Source: an uncultured Clostridia bacterium (GTDB lineage: Bacteria; Bacillota; Clostridia; Oscillospirales; Acutalibacteraceae). From it: DNA of 53,744 nucleotides. The position numbers and the translations under genes are program-made. Positions 45,872 to 53,744 of this stretch are shown here, piece after piece (the stretch's first letter is position 1; every line of letters starts with the position of its first letter). The notes under the pieces are model-generated. The model did not search any database. It was not told the DNA's origin and was given only the letters and a program-made list of their open reading frames with translations. Location: contig CALWVR010000012.1 of the NCBI GenBank assembly GCA_944385105.1, forward strand, positions 1 through 53,744. The letters run 5' to 3'.

Positions 45872-46226
45872 TATTTGTTAACTAAATAATATAAGTACAT
45901 TATTTTCTAAGAAAGTACTTATTAGTTTAAGTTTGGAAAATAATTTGTATACTCAATCAGCAAAGGGCGTTTATCCAAATTTGGAATGGGAGAGTGTACA
46001 AGAGGCTCCTTAATTTTTAATGGTAGAGGCTGTAGAAATATTGGCGCTTTTGAAAATATTGCTTCTATATAGGCAATATAAATCACATAATTGTAAAAAA
46101 ACGTCAAGCAACTATAGTTATTAATCATAATTTTAGATTTTAATATTTTAAAGATTTATGGAGCTGTTGAACAATTTGTATAAATATTACTATATAAATT
46201 TTAAATCGAAAAAAGTTTGTAAACAA

Positions 46227-46254
46227 TTGACAAAGTTAGTTTTTGTGGTATAAA
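46227..46254 (+). promoter_or_regulatory. Promoter of the giant Cys-LRR gene (copy B of the duplicated region)
   Basis: TTGACA (46227-46232), a 16-base spacer and TATAAA (46249-46254). The surrounding sequence 46170-46262 matches 44988-45080. Confidence 0.7.
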
Positions 46255-46419
46255 TAAAAGTAAGAATTTGTTTTTTTATATTTATAATCAGTAAAAGTAG
46301 TTATTTGGAGAAAGGGGGAACTAGATTGTATGGAGAGGAATATAAATTATGAGTTTAAAAGAATAGGAATAATATTTACTAATGTTGACAAGTATTATTT
46401 ATTAATTTTATTTAGACTT

Positions 46420-46490
46420 AAGCTTCTGTTTCCTGCGTTAAACACATTTATTTTAGATTTAAGGCAAGTATTCAAAAAAAACAGAAGCTT
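46420..46490. repeat. 12-bp perfect inverted repeat in the leader of the giant gene
   Basis: AAGCTTCTGTTT at 46420-46431 and AAACAGAAGCTT at 46479-46490, 47 bases apart. No T-run follows. Confidence 0.7.
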
Positions 46491-46628
46491 TATGCATTTA
46501 GGAGAAAATTTTATTTTATGTAACCTTAAGAGACAACAACCGTACGTAGCGCGACGTTGGGAAAGCTCTAGTTAAATATAGATTGGGAATAAGTAAAGAG
46601 ATGAAGTTTTGAAAGGAGAAAAATTTAT

Positions 46629-49600
46629 ATGCAAGAAAACTTAAAGCAGACACCTAAAATTTTTTATAAGAAAAGACTATTAATATTATTATCATTAATT
46701 ATATGCATATTTTCCTTTATGGGTTTAGGAGCGAGAGCGGAAACACCAGCAGCTCTGGCTGCGGGGCAACCAATTGCTACTGCGTTTCCTGACGATAGTT
46801 TTAGAACTTATGTATGTGAGGATATCTTAGAAAGGTCAGTACCAAGTGATGACTCAACATTTGCAAATGCAATATTTGAAGAAGGCGATGCCGAAACAAT
46901 AGCTGCTTGTACTGAAGTTAGTGTAAATAGGAAAAGTATAGCAAGTTTTGAAGGCATAAAATACTTTACGGGTATGACATCATTGTCCTGCGTCTACTGT
47001 GACGACCTAACAAGCCTAGATTTAAAAGAATGCACGGCGTTGCAAACATTGAACTGCAACCACACAGGAATAACAAGCCTAGACGTAAGTAGTTGCACGG
47101 CGTTGCAAACATTGGACTGCGACTCCTGTAAAGACCTAGAAGAGCTGAATGTAAGTGGTTGCACGGCGTTGACAGAATTGTCCTGCTCCAGCTGTGACGA
47201 CCTACCAAGCCTAGATTTAAAAGAATGCACGTCGTTGCAAACATTGGAATGCGTCTCCTGTGAAGCCCTAACAAGCCTAGATTTAAAAGAATGCACGGCG
47301 TTGACAGAATTGTCCTGCTCCATCTGTGAAGCCCTAACAAGCATAGACGTAAGTGGTTGCGCGGCGTTGACAGAATTGTCCTGCTCCAGATGTGAAGCCC
47401 TAACAAGCATAGACGTAAGTAGTTGCACGGCGCTGCAAACATTGTCCTGCTACAGCTGTAAAGCCCTACCAAGCCTAGACGTAAGTAGTTGCACGTCGTT
47501 GCAAACATTGGACTGCGACTCCTGTAGCGCCCTAGAAGGGCTGAATGTAAGTGGTTGCACGGCGTTGACAGAATTGTCCTGCTCCTACACAGGAATAACA
47601 AGCCTGACTGCAAGTAATTGCACGTCGTTGCAAACATTGGACTGCTACGAATGTAGCGCACTAACAAGCCTGACTGCAAGTAATTGCACGTCGTTGCAAA
47701 CATTGAACTGCTACAAATGTAGCGCCCTAGAAGAGCTGAATGTAAGTGGTTGCACGGCGTTGACAGAATTGTCCTGCTACAGCTGTAAAGCCCTACCAAG
47801 CCTAGACGTAAGTAGTTGCACGGCGTTGCAAACATTGGACTGCGACTCCTGTAGCGCCCTAGAAGAGCTGAATGTAAGTGGTTGCACGGAGTTGACAAAA
47901 TTGTCCTGCTCCAGCTGTAAAGCCCTACTAAGCCTAGACGTAAGTAGTTGCACGGCGTTGCCAACATTGTCCTGCTACAGCTGTGAAGCCCTAACAAGCC
48001 TGACTGCAAGTAATTGCACGTCGTTGCAAACATTGGACTGCTACGAATGTAGCGCCCTAAAAGAGCTGAATGTAAGTGGTTGCACGGCGTTGACAACATT
48101 GAACTGCAACCGCTCAGGAATAACAAGCCTAGACGTAAGTAGTTGCACGGAGTTGCAAAATTTGAACTGCTACTACTGTAGCGCCCTAGAAGAGCTGAAT
48201 GTAAGTGGTTGCCAGGAGTTGACAAAATTGTCCTGCTCCTACACAGGAATAACAAGCCTAGACGTAAGTAGTCGCACGGAGTTGCAAACATTGGACTGCT
48301 ACTACTGTAGCGCCCTAGAAGAGCTGAATGTAAGTGGTTGCACGGCGTTGACAAAATTGGAATGCTACTCCACAGGAATAAAAAGCCTAGACGTAAGTAG
48401 TTGCGAGGCGTTGACAGAATTGTACTGCGGCAAGAGTGGAGCCCTAGGAGGTCGCCGTATCAGTAGAAGAAAGTTGTTGCGAACATTGTCCTGCTACAGC
48501 TGTAAAGCCCTACCAAGCCTATACGTAAGTAGTTGCACGGAGTTGACAGAATTGTCCTGCTCCTCCACAGGAATAAAAAGCCTAGACGTAAGTAGTTGCA
48601 CGAAGTTGACAGAATTGTCCTGCTCCTCCTGTAGCGCCCTAGAAGAGCTGAATGTAAGTGGTTGCACGGCGTTGACAGAATTGAACTGCTCCTCCACAGG
48701 AATACCAAGCCTAGACGTAAGTAGTTGCACGGCGTTGACAGAATTGACCTGCAGCTCCACAGGAATAACAAGCCTGGATGTAAGTGGATACCAGAATTTG
48801 CAAAAATTGACCTGCTCTTCCTGTGAGGCCCTAACAAGCCTAGACGTAAGTAGTTGCACGGCGTTGACAGAATTGAACTGCTCCTCCACAGGAATACCAA
48901 GCCTAGACGTAAGTAGTTGCACGGCGTTGCAAAGATTGGACTGCAGCTACACAGGAATACCAAGCCTAGACGTAAGTAGTTGCAAACAGTTATACAGTTT
49001 ATATTGCCGAGAGTGCAAATTAAATGGAATTGATTTATCATCGTTGAACAGATTATCTTATACAGATTTGGGATCAGTTAACACCAGCAATCAGTCAGTA
49101 TCAGTAGCAGTCTATAATAAAGGAGGTGTTACTAGATATATAGATGGGCCAGCCATTCCTAGTTATGCATTTAGTGAACTTGAAATTTACAGGTCTTATA
49201 ATGGTAGTTCGACTGTAAGCAATGGCGCTGAATATGACTCTGAAAATAATCGTATTAAAATATTATCTGAAGATGTAGATAGAGTAATGGTCCGCTTTAA
49301 TGTAAAAGATGGTAAAGATAAAAAGTACAGAATGTATGTAGAGTATAATATAATAGGTGGTAAAATAGTCTATGATGCGAACGGTGGTACTTTTGTAAAT
49401 GGGCAGCCAGATCCAATTATATTAGATTTTGAAGAAAGCATACCAACAGAGTATATTCCTACTGCTAATGAAGGAATATATGAAGTGCAGCTTAATACGG
49501 CAGACTTTGTTGAATGGGTCAAGGAACCAGATGTTGATGTAATGGGCAAGTATGGATTAAATGTTTACACTGTATGGAATTCACGAATAGGCTTGACCTT

Positions 49601-52600
49601 TGACCTTAACTACTCAGGAGATAACGCTGCACAACTTACTGTAAATGGCGGCACAGATACAAGCAGCGTGCTAGAAAACGGAAAACTAAAAGTCGTAGAG
49701 AATCATTTGCTTAAAGAAGTAATTGATGAAAACCAAATTTCTGCAACAAGACCAGGCTATACCTTTAAAGGATGGACTTTAGATTCCTTAGGAAAAAGGC
49801 CAATCACAGATGAGACTACTATGTTGGCAAGAGACATGACACTATTTGCACAATGGGAGGCAGATACCCATACCTTAACCCTTTTATCAAACGTAGACAC
49901 TAGTGACGAAAATCAACCTTCTCAAGAAAGCTTAACATTAGAAGTTAAAACCGATGAAAGAATTATAGCTGCAATTGAAAGCAAATATGGTACTTCAGCT
50001 ATTACTCGCCCTGAGTATAAGCTAAATGGTTGGGCAGAGGATGTTGCTGGGGAAAAAACGTTAAATACTACTAAGGTTATGCCTGCACAAGATTTAACTG
50101 TCTATGCTAAATGGAGAAGATTCAGCAGCACAATGAATGAGGATATACCTGTTTCTGATGTTTTTATAGACAATAACTTTAGAAGTTATATATATTCATC
50201 TATCTTTGGAAAAACAGAACCTGCAGAGGGCGAAAATTTTACACAAGAATACATGGATGCTATTAGAAACACTACATATCTTAATATTTCTAATAAAAGC
50301 ATATCAGATTTATCAGGTTTATCAAATTTTGAAAATTTAATAACATTAGAATGTAAAGGAAATAGTATTACAGAATTAGATGTAAGTAAAATCAACACTT
50401 TAAAATATCTAGGATGTTCATCTAATCCAATTAAAAATTTAATTTTGGGAGAAGCACCTATTATAAATAGGCTCACAATTGATAGTTGTGGATTAAATGA
50501 ATTAGATGTATCAAAGTGTACAGAGCTTACCAATTTATTATGTTATAGCAATAATCTTAATACACTAGATGTATCGAAGAATACTAAACTAAATCTCTTA
50601 GAGTGTCAAGACAATAAGTTAGAGGTTCTCGATTTATCTAATAACCCAGAGTTAACTAATTTAAACTGTAGCAATAATGCTATAAATAAAATAGACTTAT
50701 CTTCTAATACAAAATTAACAACGACAACACTAGGTCCACAAAATCTTTACCTAGAAGTGTCTAAAAACGAGGGTGATTCAACTTATACAGTTTTATTAGG
50801 TCAAGGAATACCAATGGCTGAAGGAGATTCAATAGTTAGCCAATATTCAAGTGAAACAGGGAACGTAACATGGAATGACAGTAGTGAGGTTGATAACTTT
50901 ACTTATAATTGTGACACACATAATGGTAACCTTACCATGCAGGTGAATGTATACTCCATGGTTCCAGTTGTACTAAACGTTAATGGAGGAACGTTTACAA
51001 CTACAGGTGAAACTGACAATAAGACAGTTTTATATAAAGTTAAAACTCAAACTAGCGATATATGCAGTGAGATAACCAATAATTCAAACTATGCAGTGGA
51101 TAGTGGTTCCTACATATTTGTTGCTTGGAGACCAACATGTGAATCACTTAATGGTGATGGCTGTGAATTAAAAGCTGACTGGGTTGAGACAATAGAGGGT
51201 CATACCTTTAAGGAAGTTTTTACTGACGTAAACTTTAGAAGTTTTGTTATTAATACAGTACTTGCAACTGAAGTAGGAATATCAGAAAACTCATTGATTA
51301 CAGCAAATCATCAGCAAATGCTATTAACTGTTAGTCAATTAGATGTAAGCGGTAAGGCAATAAAGAGCCTTGAGGGTATTAAGTACTTTGCAAATTTAGA
51401 AAATTTAAAATGTGATAATAATAATTTACAAAAATTAGATTTATCAGGCTTTGAAGTGCTTAAAGAATGTACTTGTGAAAATCAAACTACAAATGTTATT
51501 TTAAGTAAAGATGAAAGTGATCAATGGCAGGTTCAATTGCCAGAAAATCTAGTAAATGTAAGTGGTTTAACAGATGGTAGCAGTAGCTATAATTCAATAA
51601 CAGGATTGGTTACTTGGAATTCAGGAACAGATTATGATGAAAGTTTTACATATGAATATACTTTAAGCAATGACTTGGGAAATATGACTGTAACTGTAAA
51701 ACCTTCAATGTCATTAAAGTTTGACGCAGATGGCGGTAAATTTAGAAATGGTACACCAGAAGATATAGCTGTTCCATATAATGCAAAAATCAAGGATTAT
51801 ATATCTGGTTATGATAGAAAAACATATGAACCTATTAATGATGATAATAATAAGTTATTTAGCGCATGGAGTAGAACATCAAGCTCAGAAGGAGAACAGA
51901 CGAAAATTACAGATGAAGATTTAATGAATGCACAAGAAGTAACACTTTATGCAATATGGAAAAGTGTTGTGGAAAAAATAGAAGAGATTACAAGCAGTGA
52001 TTTAAGTGCGGTTACATTAATACAAGCTAGTGATTCTAGTAAGGACGAGGAAGCCATAAATAACATGTCACCCGAGGACAAGACTGCTGCTATAGCAGAA
52101 ACTTTAGGAAAGACAGAAAACAAAGAAACTTACACACAAGCAGTTGAAACGGTTTCTTTATATTTGAATAATAATACTACTGATTTGGATGAAAATGCAA
52201 AGGCACAAGTTGAAATTGTTAAAGATGCACTTGCACAAGCAAATCATAAAGATACTACCAACAATGTCTCAGTTTCAGCTGCAGATGGTAGCGAGCTTGA
52301 TTGGAATATAAAACTTAATGTTGCGCCTAAAGAAATAGTTGAGGAAGACCTTCTAGGTCAGGACGAAGAGTTAGATGAAGTGTTAAGTAGCGGATCAGCA
52401 CTGGTTTCTTTCGACATTTCATTGGCTACTGTATATGTAAATGAAGATGGAGTATTAGATGAAGAAAAGTATGAACCAGAGCAGGATAAAAGTGTAACAC
52501 TTATAGTTCCAAGTCCTATTGATCAATTTTTGATAGATTTTGGTTTTGATGTTACATATATTCACTTTAAAGACGATGGAACAAAGGAATATTTCAGCAT

Positions 52601-53309
52601 AAAAGATGGAACTCTTGAAGCAATAGGTAATGGACTCTTGAAATTAACAGTTTCCTCATTTAGTGAGTTTGTAGCAACTTCGGGTTTTATGAATTGTTAT
52701 GTTACTTTTGATCTAAATGATGGCACAGAAGCCGCTTTTGCAAATAAAGAAGTACTTTATGTTTTAGATAATAATGGAATTTATGCCGTTACTGATGAAT
52801 TCGGCATTCCTTCTACTCAAGGTGAGAATAATATAGATCAAAATCCAACAGTTAAAATGTTAATTGGAAAGATAGACGATCAAATGGCAGTGCAGGGACT
52901 ATTTGATATGCTAAATAGAACAGCCATTGCAAAAAATTGTGAAGAAAAAATGTTCTATAAATGGAATACAAAATCAGATGGTACAGGCACATGGCTTGAA
53001 CCCGGAGCTGAGGTAGATGCTTATCAACTTGTTAGTGCTTATGAAAAAGAGAATGGATCGGGTTCAGCTAATGAAAATGGAGGCAAAAAATTAACTTTAT
53101 ATGCAATTTGGGTATTACCTGGCGACTTCAATGGCGATGGCAAAGTAAATGAGGATGATTACGAGATTTTAAAGCAAACCTATGGAAAATACGGAAATAA
53201 CTTACCGGCAGACGCTATGGGACTTGGCTATAATAATTTATTAAGTTATTCTGTATTAAAGCAATGTTACAAACCAACAAATACGGAGCAAGCAGAAGAA
53301 ACAAACTAG
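46629..53309 (+). CDS. Giant secreted Cys-ladder LRR protein with C-terminal dockerin
   Basis: The 2226-residue protein has a signal peptide (RLLILLSLIICIFSFMGLGARA, cut near 41) and the same head domain as the short paralogue (FPDDSFRTYVCEDILERSV). About 31 LRR units of 21-22 residues follow at about 117-795, with Cys at unit positions 6, 9 and 20. Beta-rich modules with the InlB-B/Listeria-Bacteroides pattern come next (YDANGGTF, RPGYTFKGWTLD, LFAQWEAD). A second LRR block (about 1217-1366) is of the ordinary L-x-C-x-x-N type, and a third short one lies near 1571-1615. The C-terminus is a dockerin-like domain (about 2165-2216) with one good calcium loop, GDFNGDGKVNEDDYEIL; the second is degenerate. 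No sortase signal or membrane anchor is present, so attachment may be through a cohesin. It probably mediates adhesion, which is inferred. Confidence 0.9.
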   Translation: MQENLKQTPKIFYKKRLLILLSLIICIFSFMGLGARAETPAALAAGQPIATAFPDDSFRTYVCEDILERSVPSDDSTFANAIFEEGDAETIAACTEVSVNRKSIASFEGIKYFTGMTSLSCVYCDDLTSLDLKECTALQTLNCNHTGITSLDVSSCTALQTLDCDSCKDLEELNVSGCTALTELSCSSCDDLPSLDLKECTSLQTLECVSCEALTSLDLKECTALTELSCSICEALTSIDVSGCAALTELSCSRCEALTSIDVSSCTALQTLSCYSCKALPSLDVSSCTSLQTLDCDSCSALEGLNVSGCTALTELSCSYTGITSLTASNCTSLQTLDCYECSALTSLTASNCTSLQTLNCYKCSALEELNVSGCTALTELSCYSCKALPSLDVSSCTALQTLDCDSCSALEELNVSGCTELTKLSCSSCKALLSLDVSSCTALPTLSCYSCEALTSLTASNCTSLQTLDCYECSALKELNVSGCTALTTLNCNRSGITSLDVSSCTELQNLNCYYCSALEELNVSGCQELTKLSCSYTGITSLDVSSRTELQTLDCYYCSALEELNVSGCTALTKLECYSTGIKSLDVSSCEALTELYCGKSGALGGRRISRRKLLRTLSCYSCKALPSLYVSSCTELTELSCSSTGIKSLDVSSCTKLTELSCSSCSALEELNVSGCTALTELNCSSTGIPSLDVSSCTALTELTCSSTGITSLDVSGYQNLQKLTCSSCEALTSLDVSSCTALTELNCSSTGIPSLDVSSCTALQRLDCSYTGIPSLDVSSCKQLYSLYCRECKLNGIDLSSLNRLSYTDLGSVNTSNQSVSVAVYNKGGVTRYIDGPAIPSYAFSELEIYRSYNGSSTVSNGAEYDSENNRIKILSEDVDRVMVRFNVKDGKDKKYRMYVEYNIIGGKIVYDANGGTFVNGQPDPIILDFEESIPTEYIPTANEGIYEVQLNTADFVEWVKEPDVDVMGKYGLNVYTVWNSRIGLTFDLNYSGDNAAQLTVNGGTDTSSVLENGKLKVVENHLLKEVIDENQISATRPGYTFKGWTLDSLGKRPITDETTMLARDMTLFAQWEADTHTLTLLSNVDTSDENQPSQESLTLEVKTDERIIAAIESKYGTSAITRPEYKLNGWAEDVAGEKTLNTTKVMPAQDLTVYAKWRRFSSTMNEDIPVSDVFIDNNFRSYIYSSIFGKTEPAEGENFTQEYMDAIRNTTYLNISNKSISDLSGLSNFENLITLECKGNSITELDVSKINTLKYLGCSSNPIKNLILGEAPIINRLTIDSCGLNELDVSKCTELTNLLCYSNNLNTLDVSKNTKLNLLECQDNKLEVLDLSNNPELTNLNCSNNAINKIDLSSNTKLTTTTLGPQNLYLEVSKNEGDSTYTVLLGQGIPMAEGDSIVSQYSSETGNVTWNDSSEVDNFTYNCDTHNGNLTMQVNVYSMVPVVLNVNGGTFTTTGETDNKTVLYKVKTQTSDICSEITNNSNYAVDSGSYIFVAWRPTCESLNGDGCELKADWVETIEGHTFKEVFTDVNFRSFVINTVLATEVGISENSLITANHQQMLLTVSQLDVSGKAIKSLEGIKYFANLENLKCDNNNLQKLDLSGFEVLKECTCENQTTNVILSKDESDQWQVQLPENLVNVSGLTDGSSSYNSITGLVTWNSGTDYDESFTYEYTLSNDLGNMTVTVKPSMSLKFDADGGKFRNGTPEDIAVPYNAKIKDYISGYDRKTYEPINDDNNKLFSAWSRTSSSEGEQTKITDEDLMNAQEVTLYAIWKSVVEKIEEITSSDLSAVTLIQASDSSKDEEAINNMSPEDKTAAIAETLGKTENKETYTQAVETVSLYLNNNTTDLDENAKAQVEIVKDALAQANHKDTTNNVSVSAADGSELDWNIKLNVAPKEIVEEDLLGQDEELDEVLSSGSALVSFDISLATVYVNEDGVLDEEKYEPEQDKSVTLIVPSPIDQFLIDFGFDVTYIHFKDDGTKEYFSIKDGTLEAIGNGLLKLTVSSFSEFVATSGFMNCYVTFDLNDGTEAAFANKEVLYVLDNNGIYAVTDEFGIPSTQGENNIDQNPTVKMLIGKIDDQMAVQGLFDMLNRTAIAKNCEEKMFYKWNTKSDGTGTWLEPGAEVDAYQLVSAYEKENGSGSANENGGKKLTLYAIWVLPGDFNGDGKVNEDDYEILKQTYGKYGNNLPADAMGLGYNNLLSYSVLKQCYKPTNTEQAEETN
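46969..49017 (+). repeat. 63/66-bp tandem repeat array encoding Cys-ladder LRRs
   Basis: About 31 tandem units. Units of 66 bp encode 22 residues with C-x-x-C; units of 63 bp encode the T-G-I variant, which lacks the second Cys. DNA blocks such as AGCCTAGACGTAAGTAGTTG and GAGCTGAATGTAAGTGGTTG recur nearly unchanged. This points to recent expansion or gene conversion. The array is clearly more GC-rich than its surroundings. The unit at 48411-48476 is aberrant. Confidence 0.93.
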
Positions 53310-53341
53310 AGGAAAATAATTAATTAAAAGGGGAGAACTAG

Positions 53342-53744
53342 ATGGAAAAAATAAAAAGGTTATTATCAATGCTACTAGTAGTAGCATTGATAATAACAAC
53401 GAGTTTAAATGTATCGATATATGCAGAAGGTGAAGAAACAGTAAATGGAAGCATAAAGATAGAATTTAGAGACAGCGACGAGGAAACAAATTCCGAAAAA
53501 AAGATATTTTACGCTGATGTTTATCTGCATAACGTTAAGACTACAGCGGTAGGTTTCAAGTTAAAATTTGATGCAAATAAAATCAAGTTAAGTAGTAATA
53601 CAGGAGTGGGGGGCAGCTATGAACAATATTTAATTATATCGGATGAATTTATTCCACAAATGGACGAAGAGACTGGAGATACTACATATACAGGCTTTTG
53701 GTCAGCAAATACGCTGGGATGTACGCAGAATACAGGCAGTACTG
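53342..53744 (+). CDS. Secreted protein with cohesin-like N-terminus (3' end outside window)
   Basis: 134 codons are visible. GGGGAG lies 6 bases before ATG. The signal peptide (KRLLSMLLVVALIITTSL) is probably cut after Ala28 in SIYA. The mature start reads NGSIKIEFRD, then KIFYADVYLHNV and VGFKLKFDANKIKLSS. That pattern resembles the first strands of cohesin and related carbohydrate-binding folds, in which a segment like AGFQFxLxYDPxxL follows the first strand. The gene begins 32 bases after the stop of the dockerin-bearing gene and is likely co-transcribed. The cohesin assignment is tentative because most of the domain is beyond the window. Confidence 0.6.
   Translation, partial: MEKIKRLLSMLLVVALIITTSLNVSIYAEGEETVNGSIKIEFRDSDEETNSEKKIFYADVYLHNVKTTAVGFKLKFDANKIKLSSNTGVGGSYEQYLIISDEFIPQMDEETGDTTYTGFWSANTLGCTQNTGST

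Larger units (their letters stand above)
45872..46628. other. 757-base spacer with duplicated promoter and an unexplained leader
   Basis: 45872-46169 shows no credible gene, though one plus-strand frame near 45928-46011 reads as a short degenerate peptide. 46170-46262 is the promoter region shared with the short paralogue. 46263-46628 is a long leader holding a perfect 12-bp inverted repeat, AAGCTTCTGTTT (46420-46431) with AAACAGAAGCTT (46479-46490). A short GC-richer stretch lies near 46535-46570 (ACCGTACGTAGCGCGACG). An 81-codon frame at 46330-46575 has a fair ribosome-binding site but no family resemblance. A structured regulatory RNA is possible, but I cannot match a known riboswitch. Confidence 0.45.

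Noticed and set aside
45922..46128. 68-codon minus-strand frame between the two LRR paralogues
   Set aside because: No ribosome-binding site or recognisable motif.
46330..46575. 81-codon frame in the leader of the giant gene
   Set aside because: It has a fair AAGGGGG element but no family resemblance, and the DNA contains an inverted repeat that looks regulatory. Left as undecided within the spacer entry.
46966..48354. A 462-codon open frame on the minus strand across the LRR array
   Set aside because: It is a by-product of the 63/66-bp repeat, whose length is a multiple of three: any stop-free antisense unit stays open throughout. It has no ribosome-binding site, and the plus-strand frame has a signal peptide and clear domains.
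46969..49017. Tandem array considered as a CRISPR
   Set aside because: The units are contiguous, have no unique spacers, are 63/66 bp long and stay in frame as LRRs.
48460..49041. Two more antisense frames of 193 and 142 codons over the repeats
   Set aside because: Same repeat artefact as above.

Overview
The window is AT-rich DNA from an anaerobic, spore-forming low-GC Firmicute (Clostridia). The evidence is the sporulation genes spoVT and spoVAE, the dgt-dnaG-rpoD macromolecular-synthesis cluster, the small SRP RNA-dnaX-ybaB-recR cluster, near-consensus sigma-A promoters with 17-bp spacers, strong AGGAGG ribosome-binding sites, and the use of TTG and GTG starts. I cannot name a genus from sequence alone.

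Layout. 1-1258 is the 3' part of a BspA-like leucine-rich-repeat surface protein. 1623-2699 is a DUF3089 lipoprotein hydrolase. 2700-5976 is a decayed accessory stretch. It holds a tandem DUF305 protein, two small membrane ORFs, and a ruined phage-type barnase toxin with its barstar immunity remnant, all lying just downstream of a tRNA-Leu(TAG). 6278-7292 carries spoVT and spoVAE on the minus strand. 7466-10994 is a response regulator, a histidine kinase and an HtrA protease. 11076-12446 is an enolase with an unusual C-terminus. 12596-18800 is a natural-product export operon: an RsbW-like kinase, a STAS protein, an HlyD-like adaptor, an ABC transporter with a C39 peptidase, a second ABC transporter, and a double-glycine Cys-rich precursor peptide. 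After tRNA-Arg(CCT) come rpoD, dnaG, dgt, a YigZ-family gene and rpmE, all on the minus strand.

24391-37716 is the transcription/translation core: rpoB-rpoC, rpsL-rpsG, an unidentified secreted protein, fusA and tuf. The rpoB leader holds a diverged tandem duplication of about 235 bp, each copy with a promoter at the same position. 37820-44851 carries a hypothetical ORF, pduL, a family-4 uracil-DNA glycosylase, a GH25 lysozyme, the SRP RNA, dnaX, ybaB, recR, smpB, tmRNA and a GIY-YIG endonuclease.

45143 to the end is a surface-protein locus: a short cysteine-rich LRR protein, its giant 2226-residue paralogue with about 31 Cys-ladder LRR units and a C-terminal dockerin, then the 5' end of a secreted gene whose start looks cohesin-like.

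The most notable items are four. (a) An LRR array in which both asparagine-ladder positions of the usual bacterial repeat are replaced by cysteine, next to a possible dockerin/cohesin pair. (b) An NHLP-type peptide exporter preceded by a kinase/STAS partner-switch pair, with no modification enzyme in sight. (c) A pseudogenised phage-head/barnase plus barstar cassette. (d) The duplicated rpoB promoter region and the extra secreted gene inside the str operon.
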